Shown here: positions 39,101 through 49,364 of the stretch, piece after piece | Position numbering within the stretch: the stretch's first letter is position 1 | How the letters are laid out: each line of letters opens with the position of its first letter | Origin: Chromatium okenii | GTDB taxonomy: Bacteria > Pseudomonadota > Gammaproteobacteria > Chromatiales > Chromatiaceae | Assembly (NCBI RefSeq): GCF_016583745.1 | Contig: NZ_NRRQ01000004.1 | Location: 1 to 64,000 of the forward strand | DNA length: 64,000 nt | Reading direction: 5' to 3' | Notes under the pieces: model-generated | Told to the model about the DNA's origin: nothing | Database searches by the model: none | What the model saw: only the letters and a program-made list of their open reading frames with translations | Translations under genes and position numbers: made by a program

Positions 39101-40683
39101 ATCACGCAGCAATCCAGCATCGACACGATGCCCAGCGGCTGCAAATACGCCTCCGCATAACCGGCAGTGCGCGGATCAGTCAGCGCGTCGCTGGCGTCTA
39201 CATAACGATGCGCGATCAACCAATCCAGCTCAAAACGATACGCAGCAAACGCCATCTGCATTCCTGCCGTGTGGCTTTCGCGCGTTAATTCATATAAATC
39301 AATGCACTCCAACTGCGTCAGCGCCGCATCAAACAGCCACACCGACATCCGCGCCACCCGCAGCATTCGGCTTAAACACGCGGTGATCTCACGCGCAAAC
39401 GCCACCACGTCGCCGTTGATGCCAGAATCTAAATGGCTGATTTCGTGAATTAAATGGGTATGCAATTCCAGCCGCGCCGTCCGCGCCAGATGTTCGCGCT
39501 CGCGCAGCTTTTGCTCATCAATGTTGCGCCACACCGCCGACACCAACGGCTGCCCGTCGTGATAAAGCGTGCGAAAAGTGATCGCAACTTCTTGAATGGT
39601 GCCGTTTTTTGCGCGATGGCGGGTTTCAAAACCCGTGATCGCGCCAGTAAAAATCGCGTTGGTATTCATGGCGATTTGTTCTGGCGAATGCTCGGCTTGA
39701 ATATCTGGCACTGACAGCGCCGCAAATTCCTCGCGGGTATATCCCAAACCTTCGTGCGCCGCCGTGTTGAATTGAATGAAGCACTGCGTGATCGGATTCA
39801 ATAACAAAATCGCATCGGTCGTCTGGCTAAACATCGTCTCCACCAACGTCTCGTGTTCATGCAGCACTCGCGCCGCCTGCCGCCGATTGAGCACTTCCAC
39901 AAGGCGATACAACACCGCCTGCACCAAGCGCACCTTTTCCGGCACAAAACTCGGCGCTCCGAATGCACGCGGCGGCGCGGAGCGATACGCCAACGTCAAT
40001 CGCAACGGCTCGTCTAACTTGGTGCGCTCCTCCATCGCCAGCACCCAATCCGTCAGCGCAAAGCCGGGCGTGAGATAATGATTGCCACCCCAATCGAGCC
40101 GCGCCGTCGCCAACTCCGGGTCTTGCAGCCCGGTCAACATCTCCGCCACCACCTGCTGCAACAGCGTCGTGAGCGGCAACGCCAAATCTTCCGACAAGCG
40201 AAAGACTTCGTATAAACACCGCTGTTCTTTCACCCGCTCCGCGAGCAATTGCTGCTCACGGCGCAACTGCGTTTCCGCCTGTTTTCGCGCCGTGATGTCC
40301 CGCACGATGACGATGCAGCCTTGCCCAGCCGGTAGTCGCCGCAGCCGCGCATCAAAATAACCCTCGCCCAGCGGCAGCGGCAGGTGGTACTCAAACACCA
40401 CCAATTCATCCGTGCCCAGCGCCAGCGCCAACTGGTGATTGAATTGCGCGGCGATCTCCGGCGGCAACACCTCATCAAAGTGGCGTCCGAGAAAAAACGC
40501 GGGCGGCACATACAGCGTCGAATGCTCACGAGCGCGGTAATCCAGCAGCGTCCCGTCGGCATCCACCAAAAAATACAGATCGGGAATCGTCAGGCTGACG
40601 TCCATCACCAGCGGCTGCAACGCAGCGCGACGACTGGCGAGATGCGCAAGATCAACGTCCGATAACGCCGCAAGATCAGTCAT
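36121..40683 (-). CDS. Large hybrid sensor histidine kinase (PAS-PAS-GAF-PAS-HisKA-HATPase-REC-REC-Hpt)
   Basis: 1520 residues, no membrane helices seen, so likely cytoplasmic. Rough order: PAS (25-140), a GAF-like/helical region (155-260), PAS (265-390), GAF (410-560), PAS/PAC (575-690), coiled coil, HisKA with [19 protein letters not shown] (about 740), HATPase with [19 protein letters not shown] and [16 protein letters not shown]1 ([13 protein letters not shown]-like LLMIDWKMP), REC2 ([13 protein letters not shown]), and Hpt with [21 protein letters not shown]. Two palindromic DNA repeats encoding [11 protein letters not shown] and PPFPKGG are inserted in frame between the last Hpt helices. 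It sits 11 bases downstream of a REC/HD-GYP gene, suggesting a phosphorelay to c-di-GMP hydrolysis. Confidence 0.92.
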   Translation of the reverse strand: MTDLAALSDVDLAHLASRRAALQPLVMDVSLTIPDLYFLVDADGTLLDYRAREHSTLYVPPAFFLGRHFDEVLPPEIAAQFNHQLALALGTDELVVFEYHLPLPLGEGYFDARLRRLPAGQGCIVIVRDITARKQAETQLRREQQLLAERVKEQRCLYEVFRLSEDLALPLTTLLQQVVAEMLTGLQDPELATARLDWGGNHYLTPGFALTDWVLAMEERTKLDEPLRLTLAYRSAPPRAFGAPSFVPEKVRLVQAVLYRLVEVLNRRQAARVLHEHETLVETMFSQTTDAILLLNPITQCFIQFNTAAHEGLGYTREEFAALSVPDIQAEHSPEQIAMNTNAIFTGAITGFETRHRAKNGTIQEVAITFRTLYHDGQPLVSAVWRNIDEQKLREREHLARTARLELHTHLIHEISHLDSGINGDVVAFAREITACLSRMLRVARMSVWLFDAALTQLECIDLYELTRESHTAGMQMAFAAYRFELDWLIAHRYVDASDALTDPRTAGYAEAYLQPLGIVSMLDCCVMSGGLPRGVVCFEQVGHAHHWCEDEVVFGCQIADQVGMALLHRERLEVVRALRESELFLNRAQAVSQTGHWRLDILQDRLLWSDETYRIFGLTRNPSLTLEVFMNCVHPDDRPAVLVAWDQALLGQPYRVTHRIMVGETVRWVEERAEIEFDGNGRPLFGMGIVQDITERVTTARELEDHRLHLEDLVASRTAELEMAKAAAEAANQAKSAFLSNMSHEIRTPMNAVIGYAHLLRRDPLTPRQHDQLDKLTTSARHLLQIINDILDLSKIEASKMTLEAQDFELARVIDHVCQLLADHIANKNLDVLVDLEQVPLLLRGDGNRLGQILLNLVSNAVKFTETGRIAIRARAVNPTDNSAPFTLRIEVQDSGIGITDAQMQRLFRAFEQADESTTRRFGGTGLGLAISKRLTELMGGQLGAISQPGQGSLFWLEIPFVIAAHNAAQRQLTLAPFRGMRVLVIDDHADARDILASLLQELGMRVDAAASGEAGLAAVLAADRAGDPFRLLMIDWKMPSVDGIDTALKLQALALTAPPEFLMVTAYGDHLPHDEAARAGISHILTKPVTPSVLHDALAAALQRHTSGEPPVVPITLARELERRQGALLLLVEDNAINQEVTCQLLEAVGMQVSLADNGLIALHMAQVTRYDLILMDIQMPVMDGLAATQAIRQLPAYSDVPILAMTANAFDEDRHRCLQVGMNDHVAKPLEPTRLYQSLVRWLAPTQIDPTTAVRQFEPEFLPIVSTVAPQPVPRVPDLEYIAGLNVAQGLRSVRGDVPRLRRLLGQFIDNHAADGQQLAAQLAAHELGAVRLRAHALKGAAATLGLTHLADLAAAVERGAKHLNAPEPPFGKGGLGGFDATSPISPIPPCPPFPKGGDEGVPFPKSGGDNLTHHINQLAVALAEFAHTATPLLTLAEAPVVTPQIDWERVQAVVLELVHLLARDDTDANTVFENERDLLVAAFGDAALRLEKQLHNYDYLPALGTAQQLLIQYNKD
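36482..36571. repeat. Inverted pair of C6/G6 palindromes inside the hybrid-kinase gene
   Basis: Copy A at 36482-36514 and copy B at 36539-36571 lie in opposite orientation with a 24-base gap. Copy B differs from the intergenic copy at 4941-4974 by about one base (CC for GC in the loop). Reading frame is kept through both; a third degenerate piece (CCCACTCTTTGGAAAAGG) lies at 36451. Confidence 0.85.
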
Positions 40684-40694
40684 TTAGGTGCTGC

Positions 40695-41858
40695 TCACGC
40701 CGGATCACTGAACCGCTGCGCCACGTCAGCAAATTCGGCTTCAATGGCACTAAACGCCGTCACCAGCAACGGATCAAAATGTCGTCCCGCTTGTTCGCGG
40801 ATGTAATGCGCGGCCGCACTGGGCGTCCACGGTTCCTTGTAAACCCGTCGCATCGTCAGCGCGTCATACACATCCGCCAGCGCCATCAATCGCGCCGCCA
40901 GCGGAATCGCATCGCCCGCCAAGCCTTGCGGATAACCGCTGCCATCCCATTTTTCGTGATGACTCGCGGCAATCGCCTGCGCCACCTCCAGAATCGCCAA
41001 CGCTTCCGGGCACGCATCGGCGGCAGTGCGTTGATTTAATTGCAGAGATTTTTCAATCGCCCGCCGCAGCGCGTCCGCACCGAGCTGGCTGTGGGTCTGC
41101 ATAATTGCCCACTCCGAAGCGTCGAGCTTGCCGGGTTTAAGCAAAATGCAGTCGGGAATCCCGATTTTGCCGATGTCGTGCAGCGGAGCCGCCTTCACGA
41201 CCCGCGATAAGCGCGGCTCCGCCAACAGCGCCGCCAATTGCGGTTGATGCTGCTGCAATTGCCGTCCGAGCAGCTCAACATAAGTTTGGGTGCGCAAAAT
41301 GTGATTGCCGGTTTCATTGTCGCGGGTTTCCGCCAATTCCAGCACCACGCTGAGGCTCACATCCTGAATTAACAGCGTTTCGCGGGTGCGCCGCGCCACT
41401 TCTAATTCCAGCCAATCGTTTTGCTGCGCCAGCCGATCTCGCGCCTGCTTGATTTCCAAATGACTGCGCACCCGCGCCAACATGATCGCCGGTCGCACCG
41501 GCTTGACCAGATAATCCACCGCGCCGAGCGCCAGCCCCTTTTCTTCATCAAGATCGTCACTCAACGCCGTGACAAAAATCACCGGAATATCCCGCGTCGC
41601 CGCATCCTCGCGCAGCCGGGTCAACACCTCATAACCATCCATGCCCGGCATCATCACATCCAATAAAATTAAATCCGGGCGCGGTGCAGAATGCGCCGCC
41701 AGCAAGGCTTGCGCCCCCGTTTTGCAGGCACGCACCTGATAGTTTGGACTGAGCAATTTGACAAAAATCGACAAATTGCTTGGCTCGTCATCAACGATTA
41801 GCAGGGTAAACGTTCGCATCGTAGGTTCAGCAAGTCTCATCGCAGCACGAATTGTCAT
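40695..41858 (-). CDS. Response regulator with HD-GYP domain (probable c-di-GMP phosphodiesterase)
   Basis: 387 residues at most. REC domain (about 17-135) with [11 protein letters not shown], phosphoacceptor [13 protein letters not shown] and DYLVKP; a coiled-coil linker ([20 protein letters not shown]); then HD-GYP (about 170-370) with [24 protein letters not shown] (the HD pair), [14 protein letters not shown] and [12 protein letters not shown]. All metal-binding motifs look intact, so c-di-GMP hydrolysis is likely. The start is unsure: ATG 41858, 41840 or 41819 ([11 protein letters not shown]); none has a strong RBS and the last best fits REC domains. Just upstream of the hybrid kinase on the same strand. 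Confidence 0.93.
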   Translation of the reverse strand: MTIRAAMRLAEPTMRTFTLLIVDDEPSNLSIFVKLLSPNYQVRACKTGAQALLAAHSAPRPDLILLDVMMPGMDGYEVLTRLREDAATRDIPVIFVTALSDDLDEEKGLALGAVDYLVKPVRPAIMLARVRSHLEIKQARDRLAQQNDWLELEVARRTRETLLIQDVSLSVVLELAETRDNETGNHILRTQTYVELLGRQLQQHQPQLAALLAEPRLSRVVKAAPLHDIGKIGIPDCILLKPGKLDASEWAIMQTHSQLGADALRRAIEKSLQLNQRTAADACPEALAILEVAQAIAASHHEKWDGSGYPQGLAGDAIPLAARLMALADVYDALTMRRVYKEPWTPSAAAHYIREQAGRHFDPLLVTAFSAIEAEFADVAQRFSDPA

Positions 41859-41888
41859 AGCATAGGATTGGCGCGACGGCGCTGGACG

Positions 41889-42179
41889 TCAAACTGGATA
41901 CTGGTGCTGCCACGCCGCCTGAGCCGCACGAGCCGTCCGCGCTAATTGCGACAACTCCGCCAAAGTCGGGCGTTCATTCTGCGCCAATCGTTGCTCCCAA
42001 CTCTGGAGTTCCAACGCCAAAAACTCCAACAATTTTAACGCGCACTGCTGACAATCGCCGCTGCACTCCAGCGCCGGCGGTGCATCCAATGGGATGGCAG
42101 CACGAATATCTGCAATCAATATCCGCATTGCAGTCGCGCTATCGGGTTTACGCGCTGATGAATGAGATTGTGTCACCAT
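41889..42179 (-). CDS. Small Cys-motif protein of unknown function
   Basis: 96 residues from ATG 42179 (an upstream ATG at 42236 adds 19 hydrophobic residues but has no RBS). I do not recognise the family. Notable is ECSGDCQQCALKLLEFLALELQSWE: C-x3-C-x2-C could bind a metal or cluster. The rest is helical, with RPTLAELSQLARTARAAQAAW at the end. It precedes the HD-GYP and hybrid-kinase genes on the same strand and is divergent from a chemoreceptor, so a role in that signalling group is a guess from position only. Confidence 0.6.
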   Translation of the reverse strand: MVTQSHSSARKPDSATAMRILIADIRAAIPLDAPPALECSGDCQQCALKLLEFLALELQSWEQRLAQNERPTLAELSQLARTARAAQAAWQHQYPV

Positions 42180-42296
42180 ATGATGCACTCTGAAATCAAT
42201 AACCAATACAGCGATGCCGACCAGAAAACCTGTCATGCCGTCGGATCAACAACGCAATCACTCTCGCGCACATTCCATTTTTACTGATGGACGATC

Positions 42297-44906
42297 ATGT
42301 TAAACAAACTCAATATCAAAACAAAACTATTTCTATTGGTAGGCATCCCCAGTTTAGCACTGGCGTGCATGATGCTGTTTTTAATTCTGCAAATGGTGCG
42401 GGATTTATACAGCATTCAACACGGGCAAGCACTGGGGCAATTAGTGGTCGCGCTGGGCGAAGTCGCCCACGAATTACAAAAAGAACGCGGCATGAGCGCC
42501 GGTTTTCTATCGAGTAAAGGGAGCAAATTTGCAGATCGCCTGCCACCGCAACGCCAAGCCAGCGACGTTGCCATTGCCCAATTAGAACACGCAATCACAC
42601 AAGTTGATCTCAATACTTTAGAAGCAGATTATCGCCAACGCCTTGAAGAATTACCAAATTCAGTGCTGACGTTACACAATTGGCGCACGATTGTCAGCGA
42701 CTTAAAAGCCAATCCGCCCAGCTCCTTTCGGATGTATAGCGACTTAATTGGCAATTTATTAGAAATTGCCGCTCGCACCAGCAATCAATTACACGATGCA
42801 CAACTGTCACGCCTCACCAATGCTAAAAGCGCATTATTATTTTTGAAAGAACGCAACGGACAAGAACGCGCCTTATTATCCGGTGCGTTCAGTGCTGGAC
42901 GCATCACCGCTGGTGATTATGATGTGTTTCAAGGGTTGTTAATTGACCAATCCAATTATTTACGCACGACAAACGCTTTCGCCACCACCGCGCAAATGGC
43001 GCTGCTGAATGACAAACTCAGCCAGCCGATTAACCAAGATATCTCCGCCATTGAAAGTATGGTGAAAACAAAAGGCGTGGGTGCAGAATTAAACTATCCG
43101 CCCGTGACTTGGTTCGATCAAATCACCGCCAAAATTGATTTATTGCGCGAAGTCGAACAGCAATTTTCTGCCGATATTATTGCCGCAAATCATACCCAAT
43201 TGCATACCGCGCAAACCGCATTGCTGTTCTATTCAATCGTGCTGGGATTGACGCTCTTTTTAACGCTGCTGCTGGCGTTAGGAATCGTGCGCAGTGTGGT
43301 CAGTCAAATTGGTGGTGAACCCGCCAACGCCGCTAAAATTGCTCACGCGATTGCTGGCGGCAAACTAGACAACATCATTCCATTACGCGCTGGCGATCAA
43401 ACCAGTTTGCTGGCATCAATGCTCAATATGCAGAATCAGTTGCGAGAACAGATTGCTGCTGATCGCCACATTGCTACCGAAAGTTTACGCATTAAAAACG
43501 CCCTTGATAAAGCCTCCACCAATGTCATGGTTGCTGACAATGACGGCAACATCATTTATATGAATGTGGCAATGACCAAAATGATGCACTCCTGCGAAGC
43601 CGCATTGCAGCGCGTGTTGTCAGACTTTAATGCCGATTATTTAATTGGCAAAAATTTTGATGATTTTCACCGTAATCCGCTGCGGCAGCGTAATTTTTTA
43701 GCGGAAATGAACGCTGAGTATATTTCAGAATTAACGGTTGCTGGATATACCTTTCGCCTGATTTTTAATCCGGTGATTAACGCGCAAGGTGAGCGCATCG
43801 GTTCGGTTGTAGAATGGACAGATCGCACCAATGAAGCCAGCGTGCAACGTGAATTATCAACGCTGTTAGATGCGGCAGTCTATGGCGATTTTTCCCAGCG
43901 GTTAGATTTAACCGGCAAGGATGGTTTCTTAAAACAAATGAGCCAAGGCATGAATCAATTGGTGGAGATTGTGTCCACCGGACTTGCCGATATTGCGCGG
44001 GTTCTCAATAGCATTGCGCAAGGCGATTTAACCCAACAAATTACTGCGGATTACAGCGGCACCTTTGGGCAATTGAAACTGGACACCAATACTACAGTTG
44101 CGCAATTACGCGAAGTGGTCGGACGCATTCAAGCGGTGACGTTGGCAATCAATGATACTGTAGATGAAATTGCCGCTGGCAATACCGATTTATCCAGCCG
44201 CACAAAAGCACAAGCCAATGCACTTGAAAAAACCGCTGGCACGATGGAAGAACTCAATGCTACGGTACAAAAAAATGCGCACAATGCGAGTCAAGCCAAT
44301 CAATTGGCAAGCACTGCTCATGTCACCATTCAACGCGGCGGTGATACCGTAAAAGCAGTCACCACCACCATGAATGCAATTCAAACTGCGAGTAGTAAAA
44401 TTGCAGATATTATTAGCGTGATTGATGGCATTGCATTTCAAACAAATATCTTGGCACTCAATGCGGCGGTGGAGGCAGCGCGGGCGGGTGAGCAAGGGCG
44501 CGGCTTTGCGGTGGTTGCTGCTGAGGTGCGGACGTTGGCGCAGCGCAGTGCGCAAGCAGCCAAGGAAATCAAAGGGTTAATCGCTGATTCCATGACGACA
44601 GTGGATCGCGGTGCTGCCCTCGCGCAGCAGGCGGGCGCGGCGATGACGGAGGTGGTGGTGAGTTTTCAGCAGGTGGCGACGTTGGTGGCGGGAATTGCTG
44701 ACGCCAGTCGGGAACAATCATTGGGAATTGCACAAGTTGCACGCGCAGTAACTGAGATTGATACCATGACGCAACAGAATGCGGCATTAGTTGATGCAGC
44801 AACTGCCGCGACTGACAATTTAGAAAATCAGGCGCGGGATTTGGTGCAAGCCGTTTCTGTATTCAGCGATACTGGAAATGTGGTTGTCTTTAATAGCGAG
44901 AGTTAA
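42297..44906 (+). CDS. Methyl-accepting chemotaxis protein with NIT sensor, HAMP and PAS domains
   Basis: 869 residues. TM1 near 10-32 ([21 protein letters not shown]); a nitrate/nitrite-type NIT domain (about 50-295) with [25 protein letters not shown], the R/ER-G-x-S-x-G-F-L-x-S signature, and [20 protein letters not shown]2 near 305-330; HAMP (about 335-385); PAS (about 400-515: [23 protein letters not shown]); a second HAMP-like helix pair; and the signalling coiled coil with [39 protein letters not shown] near 715-750. Nitrate or nitrite as ligand is inferred from the domain. It is followed by a FliL-like gene. Confidence 0.92.
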   Translation: MLNKLNIKTKLFLLVGIPSLALACMMLFLILQMVRDLYSIQHGQALGQLVVALGEVAHELQKERGMSAGFLSSKGSKFADRLPPQRQASDVAIAQLEHAITQVDLNTLEADYRQRLEELPNSVLTLHNWRTIVSDLKANPPSSFRMYSDLIGNLLEIAARTSNQLHDAQLSRLTNAKSALLFLKERNGQERALLSGAFSAGRITAGDYDVFQGLLIDQSNYLRTTNAFATTAQMALLNDKLSQPINQDISAIESMVKTKGVGAELNYPPVTWFDQITAKIDLLREVEQQFSADIIAANHTQLHTAQTALLFYSIVLGLTLFLTLLLALGIVRSVVSQIGGEPANAAKIAHAIAGGKLDNIIPLRAGDQTSLLASMLNMQNQLREQIAADRHIATESLRIKNALDKASTNVMVADNDGNIIYMNVAMTKMMHSCEAALQRVLSDFNADYLIGKNFDDFHRNPLRQRNFLAEMNAEYISELTVAGYTFRLIFNPVINAQGERIGSVVEWTDRTNEASVQRELSTLLDAAVYGDFSQRLDLTGKDGFLKQMSQGMNQLVEIVSTGLADIARVLNSIAQGDLTQQITADYSGTFGQLKLDTNTTVAQLREVVGRIQAVTLAINDTVDEIAAGNTDLSSRTKAQANALEKTAGTMEELNATVQKNAHNASQANQLASTAHVTIQRGGDTVKAVTTTMNAIQTASSKIADIISVIDGIAFQTNILALNAAVEAARAGEQGRGFAVVAAEVRTLAQRSAQAAKEIKGLIADSMTTVDRGAALAQQAGAAMTEVVVSFQQVATLVAGIADASREQSLGIAQVARAVTEIDTMTQQNAALVDAATAATDNLENQARDLVQAVSVFSDTGNVVVFNSES

Positions 44907-44911
44907 TTCTA

Positions 44912-45343
44912 ATGAAACAATTGAATTTGCGTGGGTTATTGTGGGTAATGATGGCACTGTTGCCATTGATGTGGTGGTCGCCGGCGCAGGCAAGCAGTGG
45001 CGGAAGTAAAGATGATGCCGCTGCTTATCCGGGTTATATGGCATTGGAACCGGCATTGGTGGTGAATTTAGCGAGTGATCGGCGGACGCGCTATTTGAAA
45101 TTAGACATCCAGTTTTATTTGAATAGCAGCCATGATGCGGAATTGGTGAAAACGCACATGCCGCTCATTCGAGATCGGATGATTACCTTGCTGGGTGGAC
45201 GGCAACCAGATCAAGTCAGTTCTATGGAGGCGCGGGAACAATTGCGGGTGGAATTGTTAGAACAACTGCGGGAAACGATGACGCATCAAACTGGCGAGCC
45301 GGCAATTCATGCGATTTATTTTACAGGCTTTATTGTGCAATAA
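44912..45343 (+). CDS. FliL-like protein with an apparent signal peptide
   Basis: 143 residues. N-terminus MKQLNLRGLLWVMMALLPLMWW then SPAQASSGG looks like a cleavable signal (AQA before Ser) rather than the single anchor of classical FliL. The mature part follows the FliL stomatin-like pattern: YMALEPALVVNLASDRRTRYLKLDIQFYL, LVKTHMPLIRDRMITLLGGR, and LLEQLRETM ending with IYFTGFIVQ. FliL lines the stator units of the flagellar motor. This copy is outside any fliLMNOPQR operon and lies 5 bases behind a chemoreceptor gene, so a specialised periplasmic version is likely. Confidence 0.85.
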   Translation: MKQLNLRGLLWVMMALLPLMWWSPAQASSGGSKDDAAAYPGYMALEPALVVNLASDRRTRYLKLDIQFYLNSSHDAELVKTHMPLIRDRMITLLGGRQPDQVSSMEAREQLRVELLEQLRETMTHQTGEPAIHAIYFTGFIVQ

Positions 45344-45377
45344 CTGATAGTGCTTAATACAGGGTTGATGATGTAAT

Positions 45378-45402
45378 CCCCTCGTTGCGATGCAGCGAGG
45401 GG
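45378..45402. terminator. Terminator between fliL-like gene and gspG
   Basis: 11-bp stem CCCCTCGTTGC / GCAGCGAGGGG (one G.T pair) with a 3-base loop, followed by TATTTTATT. It lies in the short convergent spacer and serves the fliL-like transcript; T-richness on the other strand is weak. Confidence 0.85.
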
Positions 45403-45415
45403 TATTTTATTGGTG

Positions 45416-45829
45416 CTATTCCCAACTGCGAATATCAGTGTTTTCACCTTCGCCGCCATCACGATGATCGGCACCGAGTGACCACAGATCAACGCTGCCA
45501 TGTTCACCGGGCGCACGATATTCGTATTCAAAGCCCCAAGGGTCTTTGGGAACATCGCCCTTTTTAAGATAGGGGCCATTCCAATTCGGTGCATTGCCGG
45601 GTTTTTCTACCAAGGCGCGTAATTCAGCCGGATATTGTCCCAACTCAAGCCGATATAAATCCAGCGTTGCGCTTAATTCTTCGATTTGCAATTTTGCGGT
45701 TTTGGTTTTAGAACTGCCGAGAAATTTCATCACCTGTGGCCCGACTAAACCCGCTAATAACCCTAAAATTGCGAGCACGACCAACAATTCGACTAGCGTA
45801 AAACCACGCATCAGTTTGATAGAACGCAT
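45416..45829 (-). CDS. gspG: Type II secretion major pseudopilin GspG
   Basis: 137 residues. Prepilin leader cut at MRG/FTLVELLVVLAILGLLAGLV with the Glu at mature position 5; then QVMKFLGSSKTKTAKLQIEELSATLDLYRLELGQYPAE and the calcium-loop C-terminus NWNGPYLKKGDVPKDPWGFEYEY, DLWSLGADHRDGGEGENTDI. This is the full GspG plan. It follows gspF after 38 bases; no gspH or later gene follows, since the next gene converges. Confidence 0.95.
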   Translation of the reverse strand: MRSIKLMRGFTLVELLVVLAILGLLAGLVGPQVMKFLGSSKTKTAKLQIEELSATLDLYRLELGQYPAELRALVEKPGNAPNWNGPYLKKGDVPKDPWGFEYEYRAPGEHGSVDLWSLGADHRDGGEGENTDIRSWE

Positions 45830-45867
45830 TTCAACACTCTCCGCAATGACACTGCATTTCAGTTTGA

Positions 45868-47070
45868 TTAAAAAACCAATTCGTTGGCACCCAAAATTGC
45901 CATTAAAATGGACATGATGATGCCAGCAACGATGACGCCTAAACCCACAATTAAAATGGGTTCTAATAACGTCAGCAACCGTTGGACGCTGGTGCGCGTT
46001 TCCCGGTCATAAATGGTGGCGATCTTCGTCAACATGGCGTCTAAACTGCCAGATTCTTCGCCGACGCGGATCATTTGCAGCGCCAACTCCGGCAGCGCCT
46101 GCACCCGCACCAGCGGTTCAGCCAGCCCGCGCCCGTGTTTGAGATCGTCGCCCACTTCGCGCAGCAAGATGGCGAGGTGGTGGTTGCTGACCACTTCTCG
46201 CGCCAGCGTCAGCGCCGTCAACAGCGGCAGCCCGTTGGTCAACAGCGTGGCGAGGGTGTGGCACAGCCGCGCTGTTTCCAATTTCCACAGCAAATCGCCG
46301 AGCAGCGGCACGGTCAGTACGCGCCGATCAACGTACATCCGCACCGCTGGACGTTGCAGGCTGTGTTCAATCAACACGGCAGCGAGCGCGATGCCGCACA
46401 GCAGCGCCCACCAATAATTGCGAAACAATTCTCCCGCCGCCACGACGATCTGAGTCGGCAGCGGCAAGGCTGCACCCATGTCGTCAAATAAAACCGTGAA
46501 TTGTGGCACCACGAACACCAGCAGCAAGATGACCGACAAGGCGGCGACAACCAGCAAAATCAGGGGATAAACGAGCGCGGAGGTGACGGTTTGGCGCAGT
46601 TCGGCGACGCGCTCCAAATAATCGGCCAGGCGGTTAAGCACCTGATCCAACGCCCCGCCCGCTTCACCGGCTTTAATCATGTTGATGTAAAGACGCGGAA
46701 ATTGCCCATCTTGCGCTTCCAGCGCCCGCGAAAAAGTCGCCCCACCGCGCACCTGTTGCTGCACAGCGGTCAACACCCGCACGAGCTGTTCGGCACTGCT
46801 GAGATCAAGCAGGATGTGCAGCGAGCGATCCAGCGTCATGCCCGCTTCCAACAGCGTGGCCAATTCACGGGTCAAGATATTGATTTCTTTCGGTGTCAGA
46901 CGCCGCTGCCGCCCTAAAGTCAGGCGCAACGTTTTTGACGTGCGGGCTTCAATCAGAATCACGCCCTCGCGCTGTAATTGCCGGCGCAGCGTGTCCTCAT
47001 CTGCCGCCTCAATTTCACCCGCAACGGTTTCGCCGTCGAGCTTGACTGCTTGATAGAAAAATTTGGGCAC
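45868..47070 (-). CDS. gspF: Type II secretion inner-membrane platform protein GspF
   Basis: 400 residues, polytopic platform of the secretion machine that links the ATPase GspE with the pseudopilus. Two T2SF domains: the first (about 70-195) with REL-ATLLEAGMTLDRSLHIL, RGGATFSRALE and FPRLYINMIKAGEAGGALDQVLNRLADYLE; TM helices near 170-190 and 220-240; the second (about 270-395) with LCHTLATLLTNGLPLLTALTLAREV, MIRVGEESGSLDAML and the last TM (PILIVGLGVIVAGIIMSILMAI). No gspE or gspD is in the window, so the remaining T2SS genes are elsewhere. Confidence 0.95.
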   Translation of the reverse strand: MPKFFYQAVKLDGETVAGEIEAADEDTLRRQLQREGVILIEARTSKTLRLTLGRQRRLTPKEINILTRELATLLEAGMTLDRSLHILLDLSSAEQLVRVLTAVQQQVRGGATFSRALEAQDGQFPRLYINMIKAGEAGGALDQVLNRLADYLERVAELRQTVTSALVYPLILLVVAALSVILLLVFVVPQFTVLFDDMGAALPLPTQIVVAAGELFRNYWWALLCGIALAAVLIEHSLQRPAVRMYVDRRVLTVPLLGDLLWKLETARLCHTLATLLTNGLPLLTALTLAREVVSNHHLAILLREVGDDLKHGRGLAEPLVRVQALPELALQMIRVGEESGSLDAMLTKIATIYDRETRTSVQRLLTLLEPILIVGLGVIVAGIIMSILMAILGANELVF

Positions 47071-47196
47071 ACGCGCTGTCCTGAGAAAATGATCGCTGCT
47101 GGCGCAAAAGATCGCGGATTAACGGAGTTTGGCGTGGGAAATCGCGGTGGTGGGACTTGATAACGAATACTTGCGGAAATGACTTCGAGAGGGTGG

Positions 47197-47273
47197 TGGC
47201 GCGCCCGACAGGATTCGAACCTGTGACCCCAGCCTTCGGAGGGCTGTACTCTATCCATCTGAGCTACGGGCGC
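47197..47273 (-). tRNA. tRNA-Arg (anticodon CCG)
   Basis: Acceptor GCGCCCG / CGGGCGC, D-arm TAGCTCAGATGGATAGAGT, anticodon stem CAGCC / GGCTG around loop CTCCGAA (anticodon CCG, reading CGG), T-arm ACAGG TTCGAAT CCTGT, discriminator G and an encoded CCA (47197-47199). Very close to E. coli tRNA-Arg(CCG). It lies alone in the 290-base gap between gspF and the helicase gene; I see no integration scar or second copy of its 3' end nearby. Confidence 0.97.
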
Positions 47274-47363
47274 AAGCCGCACATTATGGCGAGTGCCGCC
47301 CCTCACGTCAAAGCCGATTCATCATCTGCCGGGGCTGGAGATGACCGCCAATACCCGCCACAA

Positions 47364-49364
47364 CTAACTTTTTACTTTACGCTGCCGCTTCTTTTTAATT
47401 GGAGTTTTAACAACTTCAACAGTCGCATTGCATTCAGCAGCATCAAAAAACGTTTTCACATCTTCAATGACTCGCGTCCGCGCCATCGGCGGCAAACTCG
47501 CTAAAAACGTGTGACCATACGATTTTGCTAATAAACGCGGATCGCACACCACCAACACCCCACGATCATGCTGATCTCGAATTAACCGTCCCGCGCCTTG
47601 TTTTAAGGCAATCACGGCCTGCGGCAATTGATAGTCTTGAAAAGGATTGCCACCGCGCTGCCGCAACGCATCAATGCGAGCGGCTAAAACCGGATCGCCC
47701 GGTGAAGCAAACGGTAACCGATCAATCAATACGCACGACAGCGCCTCACCGCGCACATCAACGCCTTCCCAAAAACTCGCCGTCCCCAGCAACACTGCAT
47801 TGCCCAATTCACGAAATCGCGCTAATAATTCCGCTCGCGGTGCCGTGCCTTGAATTAACAACGGATAATCCAATTGACCATTTAATCCCGCCGCAGTTTC
47901 GTGCAATGCGCGATAACTGGTGAATAATAAAAAAGCGCGACCGCGACTATATCCAATCACTTCTCGCGCCAGCGCAATCACATGTTGATTGTATTCCGGT
48001 GCCGAAGGCTGCGGTAAACCACGCGGCACAAACCACAAGGCTTGTTTGGCATAATCAAATGGACTTTCCCAACGCGCAGTTTGCGCATTTTCAATGCCGA
48101 GTTGTTGCGCAAAATGTTCAAACCGTTCGCCAACTGCCAGCGTCGCCGAAGTGAAAATCCATGCTGTCCCCGCTTGCCCAACATGTTTCCGAAACACGTC
48201 CGCCACCGATAACGGCGTCTGATGCAGCCGAAAGCCGCGTCCGTTGGTTTCAAACCAGCGCACCGCCTCCGGCGGTTCCGGCGCCAGCAACGTGTGCAGC
48301 CGCGCCAGCAAGGTCGCCGCCCGCGCTTGACAGGCATCCAGATTTTTCCCGTGCCCCTGCAACGCTTTGAGCGCCAGCGCCAACGCCTGAAGTTTTTGCT
48401 CCAGCTCCGCCAGCGTCCGCTGCACCTCCGCGTTGTCCGCCAAGTCTCGCCACGGCGCTCGGCGATCCGTCTCACCACCCAAACTGATGCGCACCTCGGC
48501 AGTGGCGCGTTGCACCATTTTGACCCGGCGCGGCAACTCCACCACACCTTGTGCCTCGCTGTAGGCGGCGATCTCCGTATCCGTTGCTAAATCATGCAGT
48601 TGCCGACTGCTAAATGAAATTCCAAAAAAGCTCGACGCCGTGTCAGGAAGCTGATGCGCCTCATCAATCACAAAACAATCCGCCCCCGGCAACAGCTCGC
48701 CCAAACCCTCATCGCGCAACGCTAAATCCGCGCAGAGGAGGTGGTGATTGACCACCACCACTTCCGCTGCCTGCGCCTCGCGCCGCGCTGTCACCAAATG
48801 GCAGCGTTGAAATTCCGCGCATTCCTGACCAAGACAGTTATCCACCGTCGAGGTGATTTCCGCCCAAATCGGCGCATCTTCTGGCAGCGGCAACTCCGCG
48901 ATGTCGCCGGCTTGCGTGGTCTGCGCCCAATCGCGCACCAGCGCCAACTGCTGTTGCAGCTCAGGTGTCAAATGCACCACCTCTTCTTGCAGCAGCGCCA
49001 GCCGATGTCGACACAAATAATTGGCGCGTCCTTTGAGCAACGCGCTGGAAACCGGAATCCCCAGCGCCGTGCGCATCAGCGGCAAATCGCGGTGAAAGAG
49101 TTGATCTTGCAAATTGCGGGTGCCGGTCGAAATCAAGACCTTGCGCCGCGATAACAGCGCCGGCACCAGATACGCAAAGGTTTTGCCGGTGCCCGTGCCC
49201 GCCTCACAAATCAGCACCCCGCCAGTCCGCATCACTGCCGCGATGCGTTCTGCCATCGCCTGCTGCTGCTCGCGGTGCTGAAAATTGGGCAATCGCGCTG
49301 CCAGTCGCCCGCTTTTACCAAAAATTGCTGCTAAATCAGTCGTCATCTTCTGAAGTGCCGTCAA
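47364..49364 (-). CDS. ATP-dependent Fe-S helicase, YoaA/DinG type
   Basis: 666 residues, XPD-like superfamily 2 helicase. Walker [21 protein letters not shown] near 52-60, motif Ia [12 protein letters not shown], Fe-S cysteines in YLCRHRL and [16 protein letters not shown] (four Cys), DEAH box [11 protein letters not shown], and the C-terminal half with [28 protein letters not shown], and [18 protein letters not shown] (motif [10 protein letters not shown]). Acts on branched or damaged DNA; E. coli YoaA works with HolC. ATG 49364 overlaps the upstream lipoprotein gene by 4 bases; ATG 49346 is an alternative. Which of YoaA or DinG it matches best is not decided here, though length favours YoaA. 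Confidence 0.92.
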   Translation of the reverse strand: MTALQKMTTDLAAIFGKSGRLAARLPNFQHREQQQAMAERIAAVMRTGGVLICEAGTGTGKTFAYLVPALLSRRKVLISTGTRNLQDQLFHRDLPLMRTALGIPVSSALLKGRANYLCRHRLALLQEEVVHLTPELQQQLALVRDWAQTTQAGDIAELPLPEDAPIWAEITSTVDNCLGQECAEFQRCHLVTARREAQAAEVVVVNHHLLCADLALRDEGLGELLPGADCFVIDEAHQLPDTASSFFGISFSSRQLHDLATDTEIAAYSEAQGVVELPRRVKMVQRATAEVRISLGGETDRRAPWRDLADNAEVQRTLAELEQKLQALALALKALQGHGKNLDACQARAATLLARLHTLLAPEPPEAVRWFETNGRGFRLHQTPLSVADVFRKHVGQAGTAWIFTSATLAVGERFEHFAQQLGIENAQTARWESPFDYAKQALWFVPRGLPQPSAPEYNQHVIALAREVIGYSRGRAFLLFTSYRALHETAAGLNGQLDYPLLIQGTAPRAELLARFRELGNAVLLGTASFWEGVDVRGEALSCVLIDRLPFASPGDPVLAARIDALRQRGGNPFQDYQLPQAVIALKQGAGRLIRDQHDRGVLVVCDPRLLAKSYGHTFLASLPPMARTRVIEDVKTFFDAAECNATVEVVKTPIKKKRQRKVKS

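Noticed and set aside
47197-47273. tRNA-Arg as an integration site of a mobile element
   Set aside because: No integrase, no duplicated tRNA 3' end and only housekeeping genes on both sides.
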